Assembly (NCBI GenBank): GCA_032622095.1
Contig: CP136067.1
Location: 127,757,030 to 127,821,029, forward strand
DNA: 64,000 nucleotides
Direction of reading: 5' to 3'
Source: Siphonodentalium dalli
Lineage: Eukaryota > Mollusca > Scaphopoda > Gadilida > Siphonodentaliidae
The position numbers and the translations under genes were made by a program. Below are positions 32,009 through 45,000 of this stretch, one piece after another. The notes beneath the pieces were generated by a model, which worked only from the letters and a program-made list of their open reading frames with translations, did not search any database and was not told the DNA's origin. The first letter of the stretch is position 1, and each line of letters starts with the position of its first letter.

Positions 32009-35000
32009 GATCATGCCATGAATCTCTACTCTGTCTAACGCCCGTAGAGATCATATTCCATCAGTACAAATCCTTGGAACTGTTTGAAGTTTTGACAGGG
32101 AAACTTACGAAGTTGAACAAATAACGCGGGGAATATATTTCTTAGTTATTATCTGTTTCTTAATAACGTACTTCACTGTCGGTAAAGGTCCTAACTCGAA
32201 ATTTCACGATTGAAGTGATTTGTGAGAGATTTTGCTTTGCGTCGCTTACAATTATGGAATTTATTGGGTAATTAATTGAATGTTTGTTGCGATATCGGCT
32301 TAGAAAAGTCACAATAAAGCATGAAATTTCGAGTTGGGACCTTCACCTATAGTCCGTGGGCCACTCCAGATATTTTTCGAGTTGGCTGCACCCCCCCCCC
32401 TCCAACAAAGGTTTCTATATATCAAATTAAAGGTCATCATATGGCGCATCAGATTTTGCTTTGCTTGTGTCCCTAAATAGATTTTTCAGGGAAGACAACT
32501 CTTACCCCTAAAATAAAATGAAAATTTTCTCGAGTACAAGTGTCAGAGCATAAACAAAATATTGTGGTTATAAACTGCACAATATATCGTTTATATTAAT
32601 AAGAAATGATCATAAAATGACACGAGATACAAACTAGACCAATTTATGAGCTAGTTAGAACAAATTGCGATAATTATTTTGAAATCGCGAACAATTACTT
32701 GGATTTTGAAAAACATTGTCAAATATAATTAGCTGTAACGTTTGAACCACATCGGCTATTGATTCGCAACATGGCTCAAAAATTGCCCCATGACATATCA
32801 CAATGATTTTAATAATGGAATGACAAGAGTATTGCTGTGCAAATGTGATATGAGCGTAAACTTAACCCCACCCCCTAAAATATAACTTTTGCAGAAAAAA
32901 CGAATTATGTTGTTTACACTTAGAATGCCGCATGTCAAGTTGGTTTTAGAAGCATAAACTGAAACAGAATAGAGAGTGGTGAAGCTAATGAGTAATTGAT
33001 TGTTTTAAGAACTATATGTTATATACTTATTTATTGGGGGAATAATTAATAAAAGTCAATGTATAGAAAGATTAAAACGATCATCACTAACATGTGCCTT
33101 TTGGATCAGTTTGGATCAGTTTAGATAAGTAATACCAATTTATATAATTTTTCTGAAGAAAATTGAAATTACCAGCCTCCAATCTCACGTTACCTATCTC
33201 TGATGTAAAATGTGTTCAGGTGAAATAGTTTATATTAACGAAATTAGCTGTTATACAGAGGATTTTTGGTCAATAAGAAATGACTTTTGCAGTATATAAT
33301 ATTTTGTTGCCAAACAGTTTTCAAGGCATGCTACTACATCCTGTTATATAATTTGAGTATATATAGTCCTTATATGTTCTCTCACTCTGCTCATCCTATG
33401 AGTCGTCAAAATTTACACTATTTCGGTTATTATAGACATGCTCAGATACATCGTTACATGGTCAGTCTGCGGTGAAACAAGATCATTTGTTAGATTCACA
33501 CGAATATTTGCAGCTAAAGCTCAGTAGTTATCGGGAGGAAGTACAATCCGTCTGGTTGTAGGACGCAATCAAAGAGTAACCAGCCATGGCTGTCAGGACA
33601 TGGTACACCCGGCTGGGGAGTTAGTATGATGTACCAATCACTGATATAGATCGCTCGAAGATATGTTAATGTGATTTCTTAAGTTGTCTGTGTTCCAGTG
33701 TTCGGTTATACAACATAAGAACGTGTGCATTAATTTGTCGAATTGACCACATTATGACTCACCATAATATAGTCCACATGCAAATTCTTGGTAGGATATA
33801 TAGTATCATCGTTAACATTAATATATTGCACAAATTGATGCAAAAGTAGAATAACATTTTTACTGCGTTTTACTATTAAGTCAAACGGCTTCATTTCATA
33901 GGTGTTTGTGAATGTCGTAGCCTGTCAATACGTGAATTAGAGGCAAGGTTTCACACACCTCTTGGACAATACTGTCCGCTATGTCGTTCACGGAAATGGC
34001 ACATGACCTACTTTTGGTTTCAGTATGAAGAATTAACCTAGCTCTTATTCACCGAGAAACATAACATTCTAGTATTTCGACATGTACGTCAGGGGAATAA
34101 AACAATAACTAGCATCCGACTGAGGCGTGCTGCATTGGCTGCATGTAACAGCGTACCTGTATCCGCTTCCTCATGGTAACATACTAGCACGAGATCGGGA
34201 ATTAACTCTAAGCGAACGTCGCCATTCACGGACATTATAACATGTCATTCAACCCCATGGCAAACAATTCAGAGTTTTTCAAACAGCATGTAGATTATGC
34301 ACTCGACCATGCGCGAAAAAATAGAAGCCTGTCAAGGAGTCATAAATATTTAGCATTGTCTGGAACTGTGTCATGGGCACAGGATATGTGGAGCTTGTAT
34401 GGATACCAGGATTGTATTCTCGGTTTGCAGGAAAAAGGTAGCATAATGACTTATTTTCTGAAAAAGAAGTGCTGTGTATCATACAAAGCAACAACTTCAA
34501 CAATCTACTAATATCGATGATGATCTATTCACATACTGCCATGAATTTTTATTTGCTTTATGTGACGAGCCGACATGTATTCAAGTCGATGAATTACGAT
34601 AAATTTTCTCCAGTTTTAAAACAGGAACAATAACACCAATTGTAGACTCATTAAGCACCACGTTGTTCGTGCAAACTATCATACAATTACTTGGCACAAC
34701 AAATCACACCCATTCTGGAATGTCATGTCCTTGCAATTTGGGCTCCATATATAGCCCTACGTTGTGTGGTATATATAATCATATCACTGTATATAGTGCA
34801 CGAGATACATGGTTATGGTTATATTATAACAACACTAGGCAGTGTGAAATGAGGTGTCCCTAAAGTATGTTCCTTTACCTATATGCCCGTTTAAGTGTCA
34901 TGTAAATAATGCTATCCGCTTGACGCAGAATGGGAATAGTCAGCACCCAGATGCACATGCATAAGAACGAATCTATAACCAATGATGGAGCAAGATTCAG

Positions 35001-37112
35001 GGGTAATCATGATCGGCCAGTCCACTCACATTGTCCCGTTCATGCCGGTCGGGGTCATAGCATAGACCAACACCATGCTACTATTATAATCTTCGTATTG
35101 TTAACAAATCCAAATGATTTCAGTTGACCCAGTATATATACACACAAGCTGGGCAGAAACATAACAGCTAAATAGAGTCAAATTGTTCCTATAAATCATG
35201 AAGTACTGAACCTTTTGACATGCAGTGTATCGAATCGACCTGGTAACCCGGTCCGTCCCCCAACACTAATATAATCAATCCATGGGAGTTCTGCTTGTCT
35301 CCCTCAATGTTGAAAATAGGTCTGGCTAAATTGACCCCGCAACAGAAGTACGGGCATAGTTACTGTGCGTGAGATATATTGGTGCATGGGATCATATGGG
35401 ATTGATTTTCCAAGACGGCCACCGGTGGTCGCTGCGTGAGTGACCCTGAAGTCCTACACATCGACAACGCATCGATGGCACTTCATCCCTATCCCAGTGC
35501 AGTTCTGGAACTACTGCGATTTACAATTAGTTTGATGTGAAGTGTTGTTATTTGGCTGCCGACATATCAGGATGTACTGGTGTATGAAATGTGAGGATAT
35601 ATGCATAGAATAACCGAAGTAGTGCCAATTTTTACTTAACTGGTTACCCTGAGGATGAGCAGAGTTATTGGGCATTTTCGTCAATCATTTACTCATCACA
35701 AATGAGTTGAGACAAGACATTAGAGTTCTTTAGTTTGTTGAGGAGCACCAGTGAATGCATTTCTTAATGGACAATTCCCTTATTCCCATATGACGAACCA
35801 GTTAAATTTGTGCCGGTAAGTTCGAAAATCTTCGATATTTGTGGCCGTTTTGGACGCCATCTTAAAACAATTATCAAATATGAAGTGTTCGATGATGAAT
35901 ATATCGTCATTTGTGTCCAGTGTCACAAAATGCGCCACACAATAAGAAAATACCTCCCTGTAAAACGTGAGTCTCACTCATCAGCCTTGGTAGCCATGTG
36001 TGACAGTTGAAATATATATAATCGGCTTTGAACAACAATTTAAATAAAATTGAAAAAATATGAAATAGTTGACAAGAAAGTGATCATGTGAGGTTTTATG
36101 AATTTACAAATTCTGGACCAGTATTCTCGTGTGATTTTTCCACACCCCTATCAAACATTATCACAATGTTGTAAAATTTTGAGATATTAGTAAAAATTAA
36201 CATTTTTCACCATTTCCCCCCAAATTTTCATCTTAGAACACTTTCGGACAAGGTTGTTTCCAATTCCCCTTCATCAATCTCTACACTATTTCATTTTATG
36301 CCCCTAAAGCCTTATTTGCATGCGGCATTCTAACTTCTAAGTGTGAACTATACAATTCATTTTTCTGAGAAAATTATATTTTAGGGGGTGGGGTTAAGTT
36401 TATGCCCACAGCACATTTTCACATAAATATAATTGGCATTCCATCACCCAAATTGTTTTACTAGGTTCTTTGGGGCCATTTTTTGAGATATGTTGCGCGC
36501 CAATAGCCCATGTGTTCCACAAGTTATAGCCAATTATATGTGACACTTTTTTTTCAAAATCCAAGTAATATTTCGTAATTTCAAAATATTTATCGCCATT
36601 TTTTCGAACTAGCTTATACATTGGTCCAGTGTTGTACCTCATGTTGTTTTATGGTGATCTATAAATAATATAAACGATATCTTGTTCACTATAACCGCAT
36701 TATTTTTTTTATACGCTGAAACTTGTACTCGACTAAATTTTTATTTTATTGTAGGGGTAGGAGTTATCTTCCCTGAAAAATCAACTTTGGGACACATCCT
36801 GAAGCGGGCAACAAGCAAAATTGGATGCATCATATAATTACATTTAATTTGATATATTAAAACCTTTGTTGGAGGTGGGGGGGGGGGGGGTGCAGCCAAC
36901 TTCTAAACTAGAGGCTTTCTGAGAATTGGCCCACGGACTACTATTACGAAGTACATTATTAAGGAACACATAACAACTAAGAAATATATTCCTCGCGTTA
37001 TTTTTTCGACATTATAATGTTCCTGTCCATACTTCAAAAAGTTCCGAGGTTTTGTACTGGTGGAATATGCTCTCTACGGGCGTTAGCCAGAGTAGAGATT
37101 CGTGGCATGATC
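32009..37112. repeat. 5.1-kb inverted-repeat structure, arms about 0.9-1.0 kb
   Basis: The left arm (32009 to about 32995) and right arm (about 36250-37112) are diverged reverse complements. They share 'gatcatgcca..aatctctac' ends, a homopolymer C (left) / G (right) run, 'ccaccccctaaaatataa' and 'aatgccgcatg'. The central 3.2 kb (33000-36250) holds no recognisable gene; an 89-codon frame at 34242-34511 has no domain. GATC flanks both outer ends but may belong to the repeat. It is either a long-TIR element or two inverted copies of one family. Confidence 0.75.
32181..32347. mobile_element. 167-bp MITE inserted into the left arm of the inverted repeat
   Basis: The ends read GGTAAAGGTCCTAACTCG and, inverted, GGTGAAGGTCCCAACTCG, continuing AAATTTCA. 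The right arm of the inverted repeat runs directly from 'gtacttc' to 'tagtccgtgggcc' (read in the left-arm sense) without this insert. It therefore supplies an empty-site comparison. Confidence 0.82.
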
Positions 37113-37319
37113 CAGATCCATAGAAGCATAGTCCGTCGAGTTCGAATAATAATATGTTTATGAAATAATGGTATATTATATATGTATGTAATTATGCAAA
37201 TGTAAAATGGTAGATGTTGAGCCCTGAAGTACGAATGTATATATAAGGTTAGGACAGAATAAAGGAATAAATGAAAAAGAGAATATATTCATGAGGAATA
37301 TGCCGTATACATGTTATGA
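37113..37319. other. Short intergenic spacer
   Basis: AT-rich sequence with no visible feature. Confidence 0.4.
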
Positions 37320-37397
37320 TAGAGAGAGAGCGAGAGAGATAGAGAGAGCTAGAGGAAGAGGGGCAGAGGGAGATAGAGAGAGAGAGGAGAGAGAGAG

Positions 37398-37446
<49 letters not shown>

Positions 37447-37473
37447 ATCTGTTTTTTTTGGGGGGGGGGGGGG
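37320..37473 (+). repeat. (GA)n microsatellite followed by a G-run
   Basis: An interrupted GA repeat covers about 37320-37442. After a short T-run, about 14 G follow at 37460-37473. The charged open frame across it is an artefact of the repeat. Confidence 0.97.
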
Positions 37474-37544
37474 AGTTATAAAATAACCCCATAATTCCAT
37501 ATGATGGCATTTTAATTTTTAAAATAAGCCCATAATTCCAATTA

Positions 37545-37650
37545 TGGCATTTCAGTGCTAACTATGCCGTTCATGGAATTTCAGTGCTATATATGTCGTT
37601 CATGGAATGTCAGTGCTAACTATGCCATTCATGGAATGTCAGTGCTAATT
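37545..37650 (+). repeat. 29-bp minisatellite, about four units
   Basis: 'tcagtgcta' recurs at 37552, 37581, 37610 and 37639. Units also share 'tatgccgttcatggaat'. The repeat ends just before the satellite array starts. Confidence 0.92.
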
Positions 37651-37667
37651 GGTTGGTGTATTATTTT

Positions 37668-38120
37668 AGGTTACACTGGTGTAAATATTTCCCATAGGCT
37701 TCAATGTTAACGTTTGTTGATCTGCATCAGAGGTCAAATGGAAACTGTTCAAACTGCCTTCGGATTATGTGAGCTTGACATCTGTGGAAACTTTCCCAAT
37801 AAAAAAATCAACACCGTCTAGCAGGGAATCCACTTCAAATTTTCGTTTTTTCATGACTAGGGTCAGTTCCGCACTAAAAAAATATTGTCATTTTTTCAAT
37901 CACACTTAAAATTTCTAAACAGCCACAACAGACTTCACCTTTAATGAATGGGCCTCTTGGCAAATGAAGTTTGTGGGAGAATGATTCCTTGAATTTTTGT
38001 CAACAGTTTACATTTAATTCATGCAACCAATCACAGCCCAGAGTGTTTTAACTGTGAAACTCTATACTCCTCCCGCAACCGCAGGGGGAGCTGCCTATAG
38101 TATTTACACCAGTGTAACCT
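37668..38120 (+). mobile_element. 453-bp TIR block E (first of 16 copies)
   Basis: It begins AGGTTACACTGGTGTAAATA and ends with the exact reverse complement. Inside the array both ends are flanked by CTTT/AAAG, so TA adjoins GGTT...AACC on both sides, as in a Tc1/mariner-type MITE. Each TIR contains the near-palindrome TTACACTGGTGTAA. Further copies start every 1353 bp. The last, 57963-58415, is followed by TGAAACG instead of AAAGCG. Confidence 0.85.
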
Positions 38121-39020
38121 AAAGCGATAGCCCGCTTTTTCGCGGAATAATTGTAACTCCCTACATTTCTTCAGAATTGCCCATCAATGGAAAAAATGTG
38201 TTCAAAAACAATATCACCCCTATGGTTCTTTATTTATCACACACAATTTAACCCCACCCCCTTTAACAAATTATTCATCAAAAAGGCACAATTTTCCACC
38301 ACCAGTCATGTTCAGGCCCCATTTTCACTCAGTTTTAGGGGTCTGGTGTTGCAAACTTGGATCAGCTATGGAAGACTGTACAATATTCTTTCCATGAGAG
38401 AACTTCTGGTGATGTGAGGTCATTGAGTCCAGATCTGATCAGCTGAGCATCAAGCGCATGACTTTATCAGCACATTGAAGAATAAAATATGACATTTTCA
38501 GGTCTGCAAGGGTGATCCAAGATAACTGGATGTGGGTGTATATTGAATTAGTTGAATAAAGATATGCTCTCTTTGAATTGCTGAAGCATTTTCTTAAATG
38601 TGTCCAAGTTTTAGTGCTATTAACCTTCAAATGACCATACCCACCAGTGGAAATGACACACTTTTATGATATATATCTGTATATCACTGGCTATAAAATC
38701 CAAAATACTTGTTAGATTAGGTTCTTATAACAATTGATATATGTGTCGTTGACATGCTCATGTTATGGGTCATTTGCATTATCATGTGACTATTACCACC
38801 TTGAATTTTTTTGAAAATACCTTGAAAAATTGGCATTTTTTATGAAAAATCTTACTATTTTTTTGGCTGATGTAAGTGAAAGAAGACATCAGCAGCAAGA
38901 ATAGCCACACCAAGCATGAGATATTCATTGGACTGAAAGACCAGGCTCTGTAAAATGCATTAAAATGCTTTAAAGTGACTCCCAGGAATCAAAAATGATA
39001 AAAAGCTATGTTTTCCCTTT
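38121..39020 (+). repeat. 900-bp spacer block S (first of 15 copies)
   Basis: It begins AAAGCGATAGCCCGC, with a small CCGC/GCGG hairpin, and ends CCCTTT before the next E. It holds the A/C variable base (38921 here). The two short open frames lack domain similarity that I can recognise, and their conservation reflects array homogeneity rather than coding constraint. Confidence 0.85.
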
Positions 39021-42000
39021 AGGTTACACTGGTGTAAATATTTCCCATAGGCTTCAATGTTAACGTTTGTTGATCTGCATCAGAGGTCAAATGGAAACTG
39101 TTCAAACTGCCTTCGGATTATGTGAGCTTGACATCTGTGGAAACTTTCCCAATAAAAAAATCAACACCGTCTAGCAGGGAATCCACTTCAAATTTTCGTT
39201 TTTTCATGACTAGGGTCAGTTCCGCACTAAAAAAATATTGTCATTTTTTCAATCACACTTAAAATTTCTAAACAGCCACAACAGACTTCACCTTTAATGA
39301 ATGGGCCTCTTGGCAAATGAAGTTTGTGGGAGAATGATTCCTTGAATTTTTGTCAACAGTTTACATTTAATTCATGCAACCAATCACAGCCCAGAGTGTT
39401 TTAACTGTGAAACTCTATACTCCTCCCGCAACCGCAGGGGGAGCTGCCTATAGTATTTACACCAGTGTAACCTAAAGCGATAGCCCGCTTTTTCGCGGAA
39501 TAATTGTAACTCCCTACATTTCTTCAGAATTGCCCATCAATGGAAAAAATGTGTTCAAAAACAATATCACCCCTATGGTTCTTTATTTATCACACACAAT
39601 TTAACCCCACCCCCTTTAACAAATTATTCATCAAAAAGGCACAATTTTCCACCACCAGTCATGTTCAGGCCCCATTTTCACTCAGTTTTAGGGGTCTGGT
39701 GTTGCAAACTTGGATCAGCTATGGAAGACTGTACAATATTCTTTCCATGAGAGAACTTCTGGTGATGTGAGGTCATTGAGTCCAGATCTGATCAGCTGAG
39801 CATCAAGCGCATGACTTTATCAGCACATTGAAGAATAAAATATGACATTTTCAGGTCTGCAAGGGTGATCCAAGATAACTGGATGTGGGTGTATATTGAA
39901 TTAGTTGAATAAAGATATGCTCTCTTTGAATTGCTGAAGCATTTTCTTAAATGTGTCCAAGTTTTAGTGCTATTAACCTTCAAATGACCATACCCACCAG
40001 TGGAAATGACACACTTTTATGATATATATCTGTATATCACTGGCTATAAAATCCAAAATACTTGTTAGATTAGGTTCTTATAACAATTGATATATGTGTC
40101 GTTGACATGCTCATGTTATGGGTCATTTGCATTATCATGTGACTATTACCACCTTGAATTTTTTTGAAAATACCTTGAAAAATTGGCATTTTTTATGAAA
40201 AATCTTACTATTTTTTTGGCTGATGTAAGTGAAAGAAGACATCAGCAGCAAGAATAGCCACACCAAGCATGAGCTATTCATTGGACTGAAAGACCAGGCT
40301 CTGTAAAATGCATTAAAATGCTTTAAAGTGACTCCCAGGAATCAAAAATGATAAAAAGCTATTTTTTCCCTTTAGGTTACACTGGTGTAAATATTTCCCA
40401 TAGGCTTCAATGTTAACGTTTGTTGATCTGCATCAGAGGTCAAATGGAAACTGTTCAAACTGCCTTCGGATTATGTGAGCTTGACATCTGTGGAAACTTT
40501 CCCAATAAAAAAATCAACACCGTCTAGCAGGGAATCCACTTCAAATTTTCGTTTTTTCATGACTAGGGTCAGTTCCGCACTAAAAAAATATTGTCATTTT
40601 TTCAATCACACTTAAAATTTCTAAACAGCCACAACAGACTTCACCTTTAATGAATGGGCCTCTTGGCAAATGAAGTTTGTGGGAGAATGATTCCTTGAAT
40701 TTTTGTCAACAGTTTACATTTAATTCATGCAACCAATCACAGCCCAGAGTGTTTTAACTGTGAAACTCTATACTCCTCCCGCAACCGCAGGGGGAGCTGC
40801 CTATAGTATTTACACCAGTGTAACCTAAAGCGATAGCCCGCTTTTTCGCGGAATAATTGTAACTCCCTACATTTCTTCAGAATTGCCCATCAATGGAAAA
40901 AATGTGTTCAAAAACAATATCACCCCTATGGTTCTTTATTTATCACACACAATTTAACCCCACCCCCTTTAACAAATTATTCATCAAAAAGGCACAATTT
41001 TCCACCACCAGTCATGTTCAGGCCCCATTTTCACTCAGTTTTAGGGGTCTGGTGTTGCAAACTTGGATCAGCTATGGAAGACTGTACAATATTCTTTCCA
41101 TGAGAGAACTTCTGGTGATGTGAGGTCATTGAGTCCAGATCTGATCAGCTGAGCATCAAGCGCATGACTTTATCAGCACATTGAAGAATAAAATATGACA
41201 TTTTCAGGTCTGCAAGGGTGATCCAAGATAACTGGATGTGGGTGTATATTGAATTAGTTGAATAAAGATATGCTCTCTTTGAATTGCTGAAGCATTTTCT
41301 TAAATGTGTCCAAGTTTTAGTGCTATTAACCTTCAAATGACCATACCCACCAGTGGAAATGACACACTTTTATGATATATATCTGTATATCACTGGCTAT
41401 AAAATCCAAAATACTTGTTAGATTAGGTTCTTATAACAATTGATATATGTGTCGTTGACATGCTCATGTTATGGGTCATTTGCATTATCATGTGACTATT
41501 ACCACCTTGAATTTTTTTGAAAATACCTTGAAAAATTGGCATTTTTTATGAAAAATCTTACTATTTTTTTGGCTGATGTAAGTGAAAGAAGACATCAGCA
41601 GCAAGAATAGCCACACCAAGCATGAGCTATTCATTGGACTGAAAGACCAGGCTCTGTAAAATGCATTAAAATGCTTTAAAGTGACTCCCAGGAATCAAAA
41701 ATGATAAAAAGCTATTTTTTCCCTTTAGGTTACACTGGTGTAAATATTTCCCATAGGCTTCAATGTTAACGTTTGTTGATCTGCATCAGAGGTCAAATGG
41801 AAACTGTTCAAACTGCCTTCGGATTATGTGAGCTTGACATCTGTGGAAACTTTCCCAATAAAAAAATCAACACCGTCTAGCAGGGAATCCACTTCAAATT
41901 TTCGTTTTTTCATGACTAGGGTCAGTTCCGCACTAAAAAAATATTGTCATTTTTTCAATCACACTTAAAATTTCTAAACAGCCACAACAGACTTCACCTT

Positions 42001-45000
42001 TAATGAATGGGCCTCTTGGCAAATGAAGTTTGTGGGAGAATGATTCCTTGAATTTTTGTCAACAGTTTACATTTAATTCATGCAACCAATCACAGCCCAG
42101 AGTGTTTTAACTGTGAAACTCTATACTCCTCCCGCAACCGCAGGGGGAGCTGCCTATAGTATTTACACCAGTGTAACCTAAAGCGATAGCCCGCTTTTTC
42201 GCGGAATAATTGTAACTCCCTACATTTCTTCAGAATTGCCCATCAATGGAAAAAATGTGTTCAAAAACAATATCACCCCTATGGTTCTTTATTTATCACA
42301 CACAATTTAACCCCACCCCCTTTAACAAATTATTCATCAAAAAGGCACAATTTTCCACCACCAGTCATGTTCAGGCCCCATTTTCACTCAGTTTTAGGGG
42401 TCTGGTGTTGCAAACTTGGATCAGCTATGGAAGACTGTACAATATTCTTTCCATGAGAGAACTTCTGGTGATGTGAGGTCATTGAGTCCAGATCTGATCA
42501 GCTGAGCATCAAGCGCATGACTTTATCAGCACATTGAAGAATAAAATATGACATTTTCAGGTCTGCAAGGGTGATCCAAGATAACTGGATGTGGGTGTAT
42601 ATTGAATTAGTTGAATAAAGATATGCTCTCTTTGAATTGCTGAAGCATTTTCTTAAATGTGTCCAAGTTTTAGTGCTATTAACCTTCAAATGACCATACC
42701 CACCAGTGGAAATGACACACTTTTATGATATATATCTGTATATCACTGGCTATAAAATCCAAAATACTTGTTAGATTAGGTTCTTATAACAATTGATATA
42801 TGTGTCGTTGACATGCTCATGTTATGGGTCATTTGCATTATCATGTGACTATTACCACCTTGAATTTTTTTGAAAATACCTTGAAAAATTGGCATTTTTT
42901 ATGAAAAATCTTACTATTTTTTTGGCTGATGTAAGTGAAAGAAGACATCAGCAGCAAGAATAGCCACACCAAGCATGAGCTATTCATTGGACTGAAAGAC
43001 CAGGCTCTGTAAAATGCATTAAAATGCTTTAAAGTGACTCCCAGGAATCAAAAATGATAAAAAGCTATTTTTTCCCTTTAGGTTACACTGGTGTAAATAT
43101 TTCCCATAGGCTTCAATGTTAACGTTTGTTGATCTGCATCAGAGGTCAAATGGAAACTGTTCAAACTGCCTTCGGATTATGTGAGCTTGACATCTGTGGA
43201 AACTTTCCCAATAAAAAAATCAACACCGTCTAGCAGGGAATCCACTTCAAATTTTCGTTTTTTCATGACTAGGGTCAGTTCCGCACTAAAAAAATATTGT
43301 CATTTTTTCAATCACACTTAAAATTTCTAAACAGCCACAACAGACTTCACCTTTAATGAATGGGCCTCTTGGCAAATGAAGTTTGTGGGAGAATGATTCC
43401 TTGAATTTTTGTCAACAGTTTACATTTAATTCATGCAACCAATCACAGCCCAGAGTGTTTTAACTGTGAAACTCTATACTCCTCCCGCAACCGCAGGGGG
43501 AGCTGCCTATAGTATTTACACCAGTGTAACCTAAAGCGATAGCCCGCTTTTTCGCGGAATAATTGTAACTCCCTACATTTCTTCAGAATTGCCCATCAAT
43601 GGAAAAAATGTGTTCAAAAACAATATCACCCCTATGGTTCTTTATTTATCACACACAATTTAACCCCACCCCCTTTAACAAATTATTCATCAAAAAGGCA
43701 CAATTTTCCACCACCAGTCATGTTCAGGCCCCATTTTCACTCAGTTTTAGGGGTCTGGTGTTGCAAACTTGGATCAGCTATGGAAGACTGTACAATATTC
43801 TTTCCATGAGAGAACTTCTGGTGATGTGAGGTCATTGAGTCCAGATCTGATCAGCTGAGCATCAAGCGCATGACTTTATCAGCACATTGAAGAATAAAAT
43901 ATGACATTTTCAGGTCTGCAAGGGTGATCCAAGATAACTGGATGTGGGTGTATATTGAATTAGTTGAATAAAGATATGCTCTCTTTGAATTGCTGAAGCA
44001 TTTTCTTAAATGTGTCCAAGTTTTAGTGCTATTAACCTTCAAATGACCATACCCACCAGTGGAAATGACACACTTTTATGATATATATCTGTATATCACT
44101 GGCTATAAAATCCAAAATACTTGTTAGATTAGGTTCTTATAACAATTGATATATGTGTCGTTGACATGCTCATGTTATGGGTCATTTGCATTATCATGTG
44201 ACTATTACCACCTTGAATTTTTTTGAAAATACCTTGAAAAATTGGCATTTTTTATGAAAAATCTTACTATTTTTTTGGCTGATGTAAGTGAAAGAAGACA
44301 TCAGCAGCAAGAATAGCCACACCAAGCATGAGATATTCATTGGACTGAAAGACCAGGCTCTGTAAAATGCATTAAAATGCTTTAAAGTGACTCCCAGGAA
44401 TCAAAAATGATAAAAAGCTATTTTTTCCCTTTAGGTTACACTGGTGTAAATATTTCCCATAGGCTTCAATGTTAACGTTTGTTGATCTGCATCAGAGGTC
44501 AAATGGAAACTGTTCAAACTGCCTTCGGATTATGTGAGCTTGACATCTGTGGAAACTTTCCCAATAAAAAAATCAACACCGTCTAGCAGGGAATCCACTT
44601 CAAATTTTCGTTTTTTCATGACTAGGGTCAGTTCCGCACTAAAAAAATATTGTCATTTTTTCAATCACACTTAAAATTTCTAAACAGCCACAACAGACTT
44701 CACCTTTAATGAATGGGCCTCTTGGCAAATGAAGTTTGTGGGAGAATGATTCCTTGAATTTTTGTCAACAGTTTACATTTAATTCATGCAACCAATCACA
44801 GCCCAGAGTGTTTTAACTGTGAAACTCTATACTCCTCCCGCAACCGCAGGGGGAGCTGCCTATAGTATTTACACCAGTGTAACCTAAAGCGATAGCCCGC
44901 TTTTTCGCGGAATAATTGTAACTCCCTACATTTCTTCAGAATTGCCCATCAATGGAAAAAATGTGTTCAAAAACAATATCACCCCTATGGTTCTTTATTT

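Noticed and set aside
34242-34511. 89-codon plus-strand frame inside the inverted-repeat structure
   Set aside because: No domain recognised and no transposase signature, so it is left unannotated.
37291-37494. Charged and serine/leucine-rich open frames on both strands
   Set aside because: They are translations of the GA microsatellite.
37668-39020. The monomer (1353 bp) is exactly three times the 451-bp GGTT...AACC element
   Set aside because: I found no sequence similarity between E and the two thirds that form S, so this looks like numerical coincidence.
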